Part shown: positions 25,701 through 33,972 of the stretch, piece by piece
Numbering within the stretch: the first letter of the stretch is position 1
Layout of the letters: each line of letters opens with the position of its first letter
NCBI GenBank assembly: GCA_964562455.1
Contig: CAZLTN010000012.1
Coordinates: 1 to 64,000 of the forward strand
DNA from: Ravibacter sp964562455
GTDB lineage: Bacteria > Bacteroidota > Bacteroidia > Cytophagales > Spirosomataceae
Length of the DNA: 64,000 nt
Direction: 5' to 3'
The notes under the pieces: model-generated
Seen by the model: the letters and a program-made list of their open reading frames with translations, nothing else
What the model was told of the DNA's origin: nothing
Database searches by the model: none
Position numbers and translations under genes: made by a program

Positions 25701-26319
25701 CCACGATGATTTCCTGGGTAATATAACCCACAAAAGACAGGGTAAGCACAGACTCGTCACTTGCTACTTCGAGGCTGAACCTCCCGTCGCTGTCGGAAAT
25801 CGTCCCTTGCTGGGTTCCCTTTACCTGCACATTGACCCCGGGCATGCCTTCTCCTCTCTCATCGGTCACTCTTCCCCTTAGGGTCCGATCGGGAAAGACA
25901 ACCCTGTCAATCAGGGCCGAACGGTTTTCAAGTGCCCGGACTTCCGAAAAACTGACTGACTGCTTCCGCAGGACAATATGTTTACCTGTGACTTCATACC
26001 TTATTTTAAGGGGAATAAGAAGCCTGTTTAATACTGTTTCAAGTGATTCACCGGTTACGTCCAAAGAAATATTCCGCTCTGAAGGCAGCAGGGTCGAACG
26101 ATATGCAAATCTTATCCCCGCCTCTTCCTGAATAGCCTGCAGCACATCATTGAGAGAGCCGTTTCTAACCTTCAGATGGATTGTGTGACTCAGTATACCC
26201 TGAGCGCCGAGTTCATGTGCCAACGAAATTCCGGAAAATATCACTCCTAGGATAAGTTGTGCGAGTGAAATTTTCATAACCTTCAATAGAAAGGTTTGTT
26301 TTAATAAAGATTTGCGCAT
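22741..26319 (-). CDS. SusC/RagA TonB-dependent transporter with STN domain (locus 1)
   Basis: 1192-residue outer-membrane importer. In order: a signal peptide, an STN domain (about 45-120) that signals to FecR, a CarboxypepD-regulatory-like beta sandwich (about 148-215, RGRVTDERGEGMPGVNVQVKG), a plug beginning VVVGYGTQKKVNLTGAVD (about 230), and a 22-strand barrel ending in Phe (SLGLSINF). The STN domain plus upstream FecR and sigma genes indicate that import is sensed and the locus is self-inducing through trans-envelope signalling. SusD follows after 27 bases. Confidence 0.96.
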   Translation of the reverse strand: MRKSLLKQTFLLKVMKISLAQLILGVIFSGISLAHELGAQGILSHTIHLKVRNGSLNDVLQAIQEEAGIRFAYRSTLLPSERNISLDVTGESLETVLNRLLIPLKIRYEVTGKHIVLRKQSVSFSEVRALENRSALIDRVVFPDRTLRGRVTDERGEGMPGVNVQVKGTQQGTISDSDGRFSLEVASDESVLTLSFVGYITQEIIVGSRSSIEVQLAVDQKSLEEVVVVGYGTQKKVNLTGAVDRVGSEVFENRPITNIAQGLVGAVPNLNLRMLDGKPTQSPSFNIRGTTSIGQGGSALVLIDGVEGDPRMLNPNDIESISVLKDASSASIYGARAAFGVVLITTKTAAEGKTSITYSANYALRTPTSVPDNITDSYPWAQGFSDAWSRWNDNGNTPTAVNKTIAFSPAYLAEIKRRWEDPSLPRVEVNPSTGEYQYYYSTDWYRELYKSRVSAHDHNLALSGGNEKATFYLSGRYNGQEGLFRYNSDDYSMYNLRAKGSIQLAPWLKVENNTEFSSMKYHQPLNVGEGSGIWRNIADEGHPLAPLLNPDGTLSFSAAYTVGDQYIGRNAIDESQRFLKNRIAAKAEFFDKALTLRSDFTFQSMDIGSKQTRVQVPYSRYQGVIGYTGTNTNDIQDRKRTTYYLATNVYADYVKTIGSSHNLALLAGFNYEQSIYNNLTARRNGIVYSDADDINLALGQSIVTTGGYEKWAIAGGFFRVNYNFRERYLLEVNGRYDGSSKFPTDQQWAFFPSVSAGWRLSEESFWRVDPKILSNVKLRASYGSLGNGNIKPYSFTENFAISQSGRIINGIRPQRTSQPGVVPSGLTWETSTTGNLGLELNSLNGRLSLSGDLYRRWTYDMFTVGPTVPAVFGTTVPKGNYADLKTTGWELSLNWADQFNMASKPFNYNLRFVLSDYKAIITKYNNPDKNLTDYYEGQRVGEIWGYQVEGLFRSEEEIKNSPSQSNIPSTNTRKNYPGDIKFRNLDGDNQIFHGLNRVGNSGDKTIIGNSEPRYTYGFNISGDWNNFFVSTFFQGVMKQDYYPSPEARFWGQYNRPYNAYPRWHQDNMFREELGNFDAYLPRLVGYISQGTGRSLNVPNDRFLQNASYIRLRNLQVGYTIPPRLLTKIHVRDLKVYVSGENLWTWSPMYKWTKDTDVTNIYGSDRDLSGGTSGDGYNYPMLKSVSLGLSINF

Positions 26320-26411
26320 TATTTTACTGATGTTTTTGTATTGGAAAGATGCAAAAACTACCCGCCATCTTATTTTAAGATGTCATGCTGAAAATGCTGC
26401 GGGATTTTAAC

Positions 26412-26439
26412 AGCCGGTGGTGTGGCAGCACTGCCGGCT
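26412..26439. terminator. Weak hairpin between fecR-like and susC-like genes
   Basis: Arms AGCCGG (26412-26417) and CCGGCT (26434-26439) with a 16-base loop lie in the 201-base gap between FecR and SusC. There is no clean T-tract on the minus strand, so attenuation rather than full termination is the most that could be proposed. Confidence 0.3.
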
Positions 26440-26520
26440 TAATTTTGAGATCTTGCTTTCATCATATCATAGGCTCATTAAGATTAGAATAGGTTATTGA
26501 AATTTTATTAGTGTATTTCC

Positions 26521-27654
26521 TTAATCATGGCAACCGGCCCCGCGGAAAACAACTTCCACGCCTTCGACCTCATAGTCTGCGTCGAGCACTTTGCTGATCA
26601 GGTCCAGTTTTTCGTATAGCGATTCATCCGACAATTCCATATTGAGGTGGCAAGCCCTGAAGCGATCTGCATCATACCGGATCCTGATCCCGTAAACCTG
26701 CTCAAGCGCCTTGAAAATGCTGGCTACAGGTGCATCTGTATAAGTATACATTTTGATTCTTTCAGGTGAGACCAGTATTCTCGGTTTTTCTACCAGCCCC
26801 CTCCTGAACAGCTCTTCGTTTTTCTGGAAAACCACCTGCTGATTCGGCGTGATAACCAAACCTCCGTTGCCGGCATCACTGCTCCCGGGTTTGTCACTGT
26901 ACACCGCAACCTTCCCCGTACTGACCTCCACCCTGACCGCTTCCTGGTTTTTATAAGCTGTTATTGTAAAACTCGTACCAATAACCCGCGTCACCAGCCC
27001 GTTAGCATATACAAAGAAGGGGTTCTCCGGATCCTTAGCTACCTCAAAAAAGGCTTCTCCTTCCAGGCTGACCTCTCTTTTCTTTAAACGGCCCGAACTT
27101 TCGTCTCCGCCCAGCCTGTACCTGATCTGGCTACCGGGCCTGAGTTTTACCGTGCTTCCGTCTGCCAGGCTGACCAGGCTGATTTCGGTGCCGTCATTTC
27201 GCACTTCCTGCCATAAGCCGGCCTGAATAACATTTCCGGTAACTGCGGCGGAAGCCATCTGTCTCCTGCTGTTCAGCCACCAGCCCGTCATTATCAATAG
27301 TGCGACTACGGCTGCAACTTTCATCAACCGGCCTGCAAAGTTCCTGGTTTCGCGCTTTTCACCGATGCTGCTGAGCAATACCTGCTTAACTTTATTTACG
27401 TCGCCGTCAGCAACAACCGGATGGTATAAGGTCAGCCCTTTAGCCAGCCCTCTCGCCTGCTCTATGACATCCGCCTGGTGCGGAAAGGTTTTCAAAACTG
27501 TTTGCCAGAACCGATCCGATTCTGAATCAGGATATTTCACCCAACGGATAAAATCATCATCTCCCAGAAAATCCTGAAGAGCATAGGTCTCGTAGCGATC
27601 CATCGGCGTAATGCGTTTGAATAAAAGATACAGCCCTGCCGGTTTTGTACTCAC
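26521..27654 (-). CDS. FecR family anti-sigma factor (locus 1)
   Basis: 377-residue single-pass inner-membrane protein that holds the FecI-type sigma factor inactive until the STN domain of SusC signals. A cytoplasmic N-terminal part (1-105) is followed by a membrane helix (about 110-126, VAAVVALLIMTGWW), the FecR domain (about 165-260, GEAFFEVAKDPENPFFVYANGLVTRVIGTSF), and a C-terminal DUF4974 domain (about 300-370) typical of Bacteroidota. It lies between the sigma gene and the transporter on the same strand. Confidence 0.95.
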   Translation of the reverse strand: MSTKPAGLYLLFKRITPMDRYETYALQDFLGDDDFIRWVKYPDSESDRFWQTVLKTFPHQADVIEQARGLAKGLTLYHPVVADGDVNKVKQVLLSSIGEKRETRNFAGRLMKVAAVVALLIMTGWWLNSRRQMASAAVTGNVIQAGLWQEVRNDGTEISLVSLADGSTVKLRPGSQIRYRLGGDESSGRLKKREVSLEGEAFFEVAKDPENPFFVYANGLVTRVIGTSFTITAYKNQEAVRVEVSTGKVAVYSDKPGSSDAGNGGLVITPNQQVVFQKNEELFRRGLVEKPRILVSPERIKMYTYTDAPVASIFKALEQVYGIRIRYDADRFRACHLNMELSDESLYEKLDLISKVLDADYEVEGVEVVFRGAGCHD

Positions 27655-27805
27655 AAAATATTTCCGAAGATCAAAAACCTGGCACCTGCAAAACTACTAC
27701 CAGACCTTATCAGCTGACAATAAGAAACTTACCCGTAACAATAAGATACTAACCAGCAAACTCTGAAAAAGCGCCATCCCCATGGCCCAATGTACAGTCA
27801 GGGAT

Positions 27806-28363
27806 CTAATGAAGAAAAAGGGGGATTTCAAGCCGGAGCTGCCTGAGCGCCCTGCACAAAAGATTCCTCACCGACTGCTCGTTCATATCCATCAGCCGGG
27901 CTATCTCGCGGGAGGAGAAATCGTGATAATAACGCAATTGGATTACTTCCTGCTGGCGTAGCGGCAGGCTGTCGACGGCAGCATGCAGACGGTCGAGCCT
28001 GGCCTGCAGATCTTCCATCTCTATCCGGCTGGAAATAGCATCCAACTCTTCAGAACACCACTCTTCGGAAAAGTTTCCGTCGTCCGACAATACAAACCGG
28101 TTGGAATCCTGCCGGCGCACCAGCCTGTTCCGTAACGACCGGTACAAATAGAACCTCACTGTACGGACCTCTGAAAGCTCGTCCCGCTTCATCCATAAAT
28201 GAATGAACAAATCCTGTATAGTATCCTGAACAAGCGCCTTGTCTGTACAAACCCTGTAACCATAGCGAAAGAGTTCTTTCGCAAAGTGATCGTAAAATCT
28301 TGAAAAAGATTCCGTGTCACCCTGACGTATTTCCTGCCACAATTTGAGCTCGTCCAATACCAT
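27806..28363 (-). CDS. FecI-type RNA polymerase ECF sigma factor (locus 1)
   Basis: About 185-residue sigma-70 family factor. Region 2 (FYDHFAKELFRYGYRV ... VQDTIQDLFIHLW) and region 4 (LPLRQQEVIQLRYYHDFSSREIARLMDMNEQSVRNLLCRALRQLR) are clear. The frame is open to an ATG at 28420, but a TAAGTTTG -7 box lies inside that extension (28410-28403), so the ATG at 28363 (MVLDELKLWQEIRQGD) is preferred. It is paired with FecR 151 bases downstream and predicted to activate the SusC/SusD operon of locus 1. Confidence 0.92.
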   Translation of the reverse strand: MVLDELKLWQEIRQGDTESFSRFYDHFAKELFRYGYRVCTDKALVQDTIQDLFIHLWMKRDELSEVRTVRFYLYRSLRNRLVRRQDSNRFVLSDDGNFSEEWCSEELDAISSRIEMEDLQARLDRLHAAVDSLPLRQQEVIQLRYYHDFSSREIARLMDMNEQSVRNLLCRALRQLRLEIPLFLH

Positions 28364-28402
28364 CGGAAACCTGTTAGTCTGATCTTGCACCGTCGTCCCT
28401 AA

Positions 28403-28410
28403 CAAACTTA
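28403..28410 (-). promoter_or_regulatory. Putative -7 box (TAAGTTTG) of the locus-1 sigma gene
   Basis: TAAGTTTG on the minus strand matches TAnnTTTG. It lies 39 bases upstream of the ATG at 28363 and inside the longer open frame, supporting the shorter start. A second candidate, TATCTTGC, lies further upstream at 28486-28479. Confidence 0.4.
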
Positions 28411-28660
28411 AGGGAATCATATAACAATTAAAAGAAAAAACAGAATCGGCAGATTATTTAGCTTCCGCCGATACCATTGCAAGATAGGTCCGCTTTGTCA
28501 TTTTGCATGAACGGAAGTATTATCAATTCATTAATTCAACGAACCGGCTTTCCCCGAAAAGGTTGACTCGCGTTGCGGAGGATACTATCTTTAATTTCCG
28601 GCTGCCTTAAAATCCCTGTGCCGGAAACTGAAAATGAAAATATGTCCAACACCACCGTCT

Positions 28661-29236
28661 ATGAAAACACCTGATTTTTTGTTGCTTACCGGCACCTTGC
28701 TCCTGCTCACCGGATGTTACGACCAGGAGCGTGAGGCCAGGCTTACCCAACGGGAACGCAACCTGCTGGTGCGGGAAAAACAATTTTCCATGAAAGAGTC
28801 GGAATACCTTTCACTGCTGAAAATGCGGGACAGCCTGCTTGCAATGAAAGACACCGTCGGTATGATTGTTGCCTGGCCTGAAGAAATAGCAGGGTACTGG
28901 AACAGCAAGGTGGTATGTACAGAATCAAACTGTGCCGATTATGTAGTCGGCGATCAGCGCAACGATACATGGCTGTTTACAAGCGATTCGACCCGGATGG
29001 TGACAAAAGTGATCAACAACAATGCACTTGTACGCGTATACAATTCATCGTTTAACAAAAACGCTATCAGTTTGAGCTTCAGCACCGATTCATCAGCATC
29101 TAAGCAGGTGGTAATGAACGTTTTGCTGAACGAGCTGAGCCAAAACAAAATAAAGGGTACCCGGACGATCTCGATCGACAACAGGTGCACTGCCCGGTTC
29201 AGTGTCGAGCTGAGCCGCAACCCCGGTAAAGAATAG
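28661..29236 (+). CDS. Uncharacterised lipoprotein upstream of antiporter
   Basis: 191-residue predicted lipoprotein. Starting at the ATG at 28661 gives an ideal signal (MKTPDFLLLTGTLLLLTGC, lipobox LTGC); the frame is open 9 codons further upstream. After the Cys comes a charged helix with coiled-coil character (about 22-65), then a beta-rich domain (about 75-185) containing two cysteines in VVCTESNCADYVVGD that may form a disulfide. No family is recognised. The antiporter gene begins 4 bases after its stop, so the two are co-transcribed. It may be a partner or a coincidental operon member. Confidence 0.75.
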   Translation: MKTPDFLLLTGTLLLLTGCYDQEREARLTQRERNLLVREKQFSMKESEYLSLLKMRDSLLAMKDTVGMIVAWPEEIAGYWNSKVVCTESNCADYVVGDQRNDTWLFTSDSTRMVTKVINNNALVRVYNSSFNKNAISLSFSTDSSASKQVVMNVLLNELSQNKIKGTRTISIDNRCTARFSVELSRNPGKE

Positions 29237-29240
29237 TATT

Positions 29241-31364
29241 ATGATATTAACCAATATTTACGACGTATCACTTCCTATCGAAGACCCGGTACTGAAGTTC
29301 CTGATACTTTTGATCATTATCCTGTGCGCGCCCCTGCTGCTCAACAAGATAAAGGTACCGCATCTGCTCGGCCTCATCATCGCGGGGGCTATCGTAGGCC
29401 CGAACGGGCTTAACCTGCTTCCCCGCGACAGCGCCATTGTCGTTACCGGCACAACCGGGCTGCTGTACATCATGTTCCTGGCAGGGCTTGAAATCGACAT
29501 GGGCGACTTCAAAAAGCACAAATGGAAGAGCCTTGCTTTCGGCATGTATACTTTCATTATCCCGCTAAGCCTGGGTTACATCGGCGGGTATTATATACTG
29601 GGCTTTTCCCAGCTCACTTCTTTCCTGTTCGCCAGCCTTTTTTCATCGCATACCCTTATCGCCTATCCCCTGGTCAGCAAAATGGGGCTATCCAAAAACC
29701 TGGCCGTAAACATCACTGTAGGCGGAACGATGATAACCGATATACTGGCGCTGATGGTGCTGGCGGTTTCGGTGGGTATGGCCAAGGGCGAAGTAGGCCG
29801 TGAATTCTGGTTCAGGCTCAGCATATCGGTGCTGGCTTTCGGTATGACGGTATTGTTTTTATTCCCGGTGATAGGACGGTGGTTTTTCAAGAAAGTCAGC
29901 GACAGGATTTCACAATATATTTTCGTGCTGGTAATGATCTACCTCGCCGCTTTGCTGGCTGAACTGGCCGGGGTCGAAGCCATTATAGGGGCATTCCTTG
30001 CCGGCCTCGCCCTCAACCGGCTCATACCTCATACCTCGTCTCTGATGAACCGGGTCGAGTTTGTAGGAAATGCCATTTTCATCCCGTTTTTCCTGATAAG
30101 CGTGGGCATGATCATTGACTTTACGGTCTTTTTTAAAAGCTGGGAAACAATCAAGGTCGCCCTGTTGATGACCGTACTGGCAATTAGTACCAAATACCTT
30201 GCCGCAAAAGCCACGCAGAAGACCTTCAGGCTGCGCCCCGAAGAAGGCGGACTCATTTTCGGGCTCAGCTCCGCTTCCGCTGCCGCCACGCTGGCTGCGG
30301 TGATGGTCGGGTACAACATCATTATTTCTGAAAACGAGACGGGAGAACCTATGCGGCTTCTGAACGATCATGTCCTGAACGGGAGCATCCTGATGATACT
30401 TGTTTCCTGTACCGTATCTTCCTTCGTTACAATGGCCAATGCCAATAAGATAGCCGACGCAGATCATGAAGATACAGTAGCCGGTGAAAGCTCGGAGGAA
30501 GAGACGATCCTGCTGGCAGTCAATCACCAGGATACTGTCGAAAAGATGGTCAATCTCTCCCTTATGATCAAGGCAACGAGCAATACCGACAGAGTATTCG
30601 CGCTGAACGTGATCAACGAGGAGAAAAACGAATCCTCGGTAAAAAATGCAGAAAAAATCCTGGCGGCGGCAGTGGACATTGCGGCGGCGTCGGATATTCG
30701 CCTCCAGCCGCTCACACGCTATGACAATGATGTTGTCAGCGGCATCAATAATGTGCTGAAAGAAAAGAGAGTTTCCGACCTGGTCATCGGCATGCAGGAC
30801 AACAGGGGATTCTCACCTTCATTTGTCTATAACCTTTACAACGGCTATCTCCAGAATGCGAATGTCAACGTACTGGTTTACCACGCGGCCCAGCCTATCT
30901 CGACTATCAAAAGGCATATCGTCATATTACCGTTCATGTCGCATACCGAACCGGGGTTCTTTTCTTCGCTGCTCCGGATCTGGAACATAGGGCGGAACTC
31001 CGGCGCAGTGCTCAGCTTTTACAGCAGCAGGATCTGCATCGATATATTAAAGAGAATTCACAGGCGTGCCAATATAGAAGCCGATTTTAATGTAGTGCAC
31101 GAATGGACCAGGCTGGAGCAGATCGCGAAGGATGTTGCCACGGATGAGGGATTGATCCTGGTGATGGCAAAGTCGGGGATGACCTCTTATTCACCCCAGA
31201 TGCGTACCGTCCCGGATATACTCAATGCGCGTTTTTCCGACAAAAATTACCTCCTGGTATACCCTTATCCGGGATCGGGAGAAGAAGACCAGGAAAAGCG
31301 TTCGGTCAATAACCACGACGACTTCATCGAAATCGGGAATATTATCGGGAAGATGTTTAAGTGA
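29241..31364 (+). CDS. CPA2-type cation:proton antiporter with USP-like C-terminus
   Basis: 707-residue inner-membrane antiporter. About twelve hydrophobic helices fill residues 15-400, with family landmarks HLLGLIIAGAIVGPNGLNLL, GLLYIMFLAGLEIDM, GGTMITDILALMVLA (the Asp in helix six expected to carry the proton or cation) and GAFLAGLALNRLIPHTS. The cytoplasmic C-terminal 270 residues hold two universal-stress-protein-like halves (ILLAVNHQDTVEKMVNLSLM and RHIVILPFMSHTEPGFFSSLLRI), a combination that can bind nucleotides and regulate transport. Ion specificity, Na+ or K+, cannot be read from sequence. Confidence 0.92.
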   Translation: MILTNIYDVSLPIEDPVLKFLILLIIILCAPLLLNKIKVPHLLGLIIAGAIVGPNGLNLLPRDSAIVVTGTTGLLYIMFLAGLEIDMGDFKKHKWKSLAFGMYTFIIPLSLGYIGGYYILGFSQLTSFLFASLFSSHTLIAYPLVSKMGLSKNLAVNITVGGTMITDILALMVLAVSVGMAKGEVGREFWFRLSISVLAFGMTVLFLFPVIGRWFFKKVSDRISQYIFVLVMIYLAALLAELAGVEAIIGAFLAGLALNRLIPHTSSLMNRVEFVGNAIFIPFFLISVGMIIDFTVFFKSWETIKVALLMTVLAISTKYLAAKATQKTFRLRPEEGGLIFGLSSASAAATLAAVMVGYNIIISENETGEPMRLLNDHVLNGSILMILVSCTVSSFVTMANANKIADADHEDTVAGESSEEETILLAVNHQDTVEKMVNLSLMIKATSNTDRVFALNVINEEKNESSVKNAEKILAAAVDIAAASDIRLQPLTRYDNDVVSGINNVLKEKRVSDLVIGMQDNRGFSPSFVYNLYNGYLQNANVNVLVYHAAQPISTIKRHIVILPFMSHTEPGFFSSLLRIWNIGRNSGAVLSFYSSRICIDILKRIHRRANIEADFNVVHEWTRLEQIAKDVATDEGLILVMAKSGMTSYSPQMRTVPDILNARFSDKNYLLVYPYPGSGEEDQEKRSVNNHDDFIEIGNIIGKMFK

Positions 31365-31443
31365 AAATGAGATGACGCAATCGGCGATTATATATCCCTG
31401 TGGCCGTTTTTCCGCTTCACGGTAATCTGATCCAGCCCCTATC

Positions 31444-32583
31444 TCACTTCCCCTTTTTAAATACTTCCATTCTTTTCCGTACCAGGGTATCGTCCGGATT
31501 AACCTTTTCCAGGAAGTCCAGTACTTTCCCGGCGGTGTAGCGATTGCCCGTTTCCAGTATCTCCGAAACTTTACGAAGCGTATTCACATCTGTTACTTTC
31601 GCGGCGAAAAACAGGCTCAGTACCTCTCCGAGCAAATCCCCGTTCAGTTTTAGAACCAGGCCTGTCAGAGACGATGCCGTCTCCGGTCTGAGCATACCGG
31701 CATCTTTCAGCTTCAGTATAGCAAGCTTCCTGACGGCATAGGCGCCTTCCGATACCAGGCCCGCCAGTGCAGCCTGCACATCCTTTTCACAGGCTACCCT
31801 TCCGGGAAACGAAGTGATAGCCGAAGCCGCTACGTTCAGGTTGGAATTCCCGGTGAGCTCAACTACTTTTTCCCTGACATCCTTCTCCCACCCGGGCAGT
31901 AGCCGAAGCCGGGACAGCGTCCAGCGTTGCAGGCGAGGTTCACCGGAATCCAGCAGCAGCAGCGCAAACCTCTCCGTAAAAACGTCGCTGCTAAGCCTGG
32001 AGACCACTTCTCCCGTTTTACCGTAGACAATGTGCCACAAGCGATAGGTGGTGAAAGCCGCGCCCGGCACAATATAATCCAGGATATCTTTCAGCGTCGC
32101 GGACGAAACAGCATCTACTTCTCCCGGATTTCCTGTACCGGGAACCAGCTCCTCAAAAGTGTAGTCAGCCAGGACAGAAAGCGAATCCGAAAGGATCCCG
32201 TGCAGCTTCAGGTACTCTTCATGCGAGAAAGGATCATGGTCGGTTTTGCTTAAAAACTCTCCGGGAGGCAATTCGAAACCCATGTAGCCCCCGGCCGGAT
32301 CCCAGTAAACCGTTATATCCAGCAGCCGGCACTTCCCGTCGAAGCATACGCTCGTTTTTATTTCCCTGGAGTATGATACCGGTATGCCGTCGCGCGTAAG
32401 GTTCTGGTACAACACGTCAGATGCCGTGGAATCAGCGAAATCCTCCCTGTAAACGACCTGGCGCACCGGCTTCTCCTTTATTGCGGCTTCCTTAAAAAAA
32501 CGGATAGGGATAGCCTGTGCCGCTCCCTTTATTGAAAAAGAGCACAGGGCTATCCCCAGGAAAATCAGTTTGTCAAGCCTCAT
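31444..32583 (-). CDS. Exported protein with FMN-binding-like and HEAT-like regions
   Basis: 379 residues with a cleavable signal (MRLDKLIFLGIALCSFSIKGAAQA). The first half ends in a segment GEVDAVSSATLKDILDYIV that resembles the FMN_bind motif (Asp-x-x-Ser-x-Ala-Thr) used for covalent flavin in Rnf/Nqr-type proteins. The second half (about 195-379) is helical, with a repeating pattern like HEAT units. It is the last gene of the locus-2 minus-strand run, 9 bases after the FAD oxidoreductase. A redox role next to a flavoprotein is plausible but inferred; exact family not recognised. Confidence 0.65.
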   Translation of the reverse strand: MRLDKLIFLGIALCSFSIKGAAQAIPIRFFKEAAIKEKPVRQVVYREDFADSTASDVLYQNLTRDGIPVSYSREIKTSVCFDGKCRLLDITVYWDPAGGYMGFELPPGEFLSKTDHDPFSHEEYLKLHGILSDSLSVLADYTFEELVPGTGNPGEVDAVSSATLKDILDYIVPGAAFTTYRLWHIVYGKTGEVVSRLSSDVFTERFALLLLDSGEPRLQRWTLSRLRLLPGWEKDVREKVVELTGNSNLNVAASAITSFPGRVACEKDVQAALAGLVSEGAYAVRKLAILKLKDAGMLRPETASSLTGLVLKLNGDLLGEVLSLFFAAKVTDVNTLRKVSEILETGNRYTAGKVLDFLEKVNPDDTLVRKRMEVFKKGK

Positions 32584-32592
32584 GTACCGGCG

Positions 32593-33951
32593 TCAGGTTG
32601 TTTTCACCGGCACGATCGCCCCGTGCTCTTCAAGGAGTTTCCTCAGGTCTGAATAGGGAACTTCCAGCGGAGTCTTGCCCGACATGCTGGCAAGGGCCGC
32701 CGCGGCTGCGGCGGCCTGTCCCATACCCATACAGGAAGCCTGTACCCGCAAAGCCGAATTGGCCAGCCGGTCGCTGCTCAGGCAACGACCCGCTACCAGG
32801 AAATTCCGGCTTCCTTTCGGCGCCAGCGCCCGGAGCGGGATAGTCGGCACTACTCCATCTACAAGATGTTTGGGTATAACCCCTTTGTCGTCGTGCAGGT
32901 CGATCGGGTAGTAAGAATAGGAAACCGCATCGTCAAACACCTTGCCTGTCACGTAGTCTTCATGGGTGATCAGGTATTCGCCGTCGATCCGGTAGGTTTC
33001 CCTTACCGCAGTTTCATTCTGGACATCTTCGAGGTGCGTTTTTTCCAGGCCCGGAAGCGTCCGGAGAAAACGGAGCATTTTCAACAGCGATGTTCTTCCG
33101 CGGATATTGGCCAGCGTATGCGTTTCCGAAGTAGTCGAGTCCGCACCTGCAACATGCTGAACATTGTCCCCGTATTTCCGGAGAACACCCGATACGCTCA
33201 GGAACTCTTTTTTTACAAGGTTTCCTTTCTGTACTTCCTCCGCATAACGGGCTTCAATCATCTTATAGTCGAGCTTATCGGGGTCGTATCCGCCCAGCTT
33301 AAACTGAAGCGTACCGGGCTGGATTTCAGCTTCGCGCAATACCGGGAACCCCGCAAGGGAAGCGGCAAACGCGTTACCGGTGCAGTCTATCACCTGGCCG
33401 GCCCTGATAGTCGTCTCGGTACCCTTTCCTATGGTAGTTACTTCCCACCCGTTCTTCACCTGCTTTATTACAGTCGGAGTTTCGTAATAGCGGATCTCCA
33501 CTCCGGCATCGAGCACCTTTTCTTCCGCGAGCATGGCGTAAAGCTGACCGTTTACGCGTACCTGGTGCCTCCAGTGCTGCCTGCCGTGAGGAATTGAAAC
33601 ATTGGGAAGCGGATCGTCATTCATTGCCACGGCTTCCTGCACCAGTTCCCAGCCGATCCCACCTATCACCTGCTTTCCCCATGCAAAGAAAATACCGGGG
33701 AAATTAACCCCGCCGGTGGTGGTCACGCCTCCCAACTGGCTACCATTTTCGACAAGTATGGTCTTTCTGCCGGTACGGCCCGCCTGGATAGCCGCTACCA
33801 CGCCGGCAGTGCCTCCGCCTATCACGAGTATGTCGGTTCCGATCGTCTTTTTCGAAACCCGGTAAGGCTCCCGCAAGCGTTCTCCTTTTAATATAGTGGG
33901 TACCCCTATCGAAATGGACCCCAGTGCAGCCAGTGCCGATCTTCGTTTCAT
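32593..33951 (-). CDS. FAD-dependent oxidoreductase, exported
   Basis: 452-residue flavoprotein of the FAD_oxidored type. The dinucleotide-binding motif TDILVIGGGTAGVVAAIQAGRTG starts near residue 39, followed by GSQLGGVTTTGGVNFPG; near the C-terminus GSRNFLVAGRCLSSDRLANSALRVQASCMGMGQAAAAAAALA closes the FAD site. The N-terminus (KRRSALAALGSISIG) is Tat-like, so the folded holoenzyme is probably exported. It follows the locus-2 SusD gene by 21 bases, so its substrate is likely the imported ligand or a derivative. Such enzymes often sit in Bacteroidota glycan loci with unknown reactions. Confidence 0.88.
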   Translation of the reverse strand: MKRRSALAALGSISIGVPTILKGERLREPYRVSKKTIGTDILVIGGGTAGVVAAIQAGRTGRKTILVENGSQLGGVTTTGGVNFPGIFFAWGKQVIGGIGWELVQEAVAMNDDPLPNVSIPHGRQHWRHQVRVNGQLYAMLAEEKVLDAGVEIRYYETPTVIKQVKNGWEVTTIGKGTETTIRAGQVIDCTGNAFAASLAGFPVLREAEIQPGTLQFKLGGYDPDKLDYKMIEARYAEEVQKGNLVKKEFLSVSGVLRKYGDNVQHVAGADSTTSETHTLANIRGRTSLLKMLRFLRTLPGLEKTHLEDVQNETAVRETYRIDGEYLITHEDYVTGKVFDDAVSYSYYPIDLHDDKGVIPKHLVDGVVPTIPLRALAPKGSRNFLVAGRCLSSDRLANSALRVQASCMGMGQAAAAAAALASMSGKTPLEVPYSDLRKLLEEHGAIVPVKTT

Positions 33952-33972
33952 TGGAATAGATTTTGAATGTTG

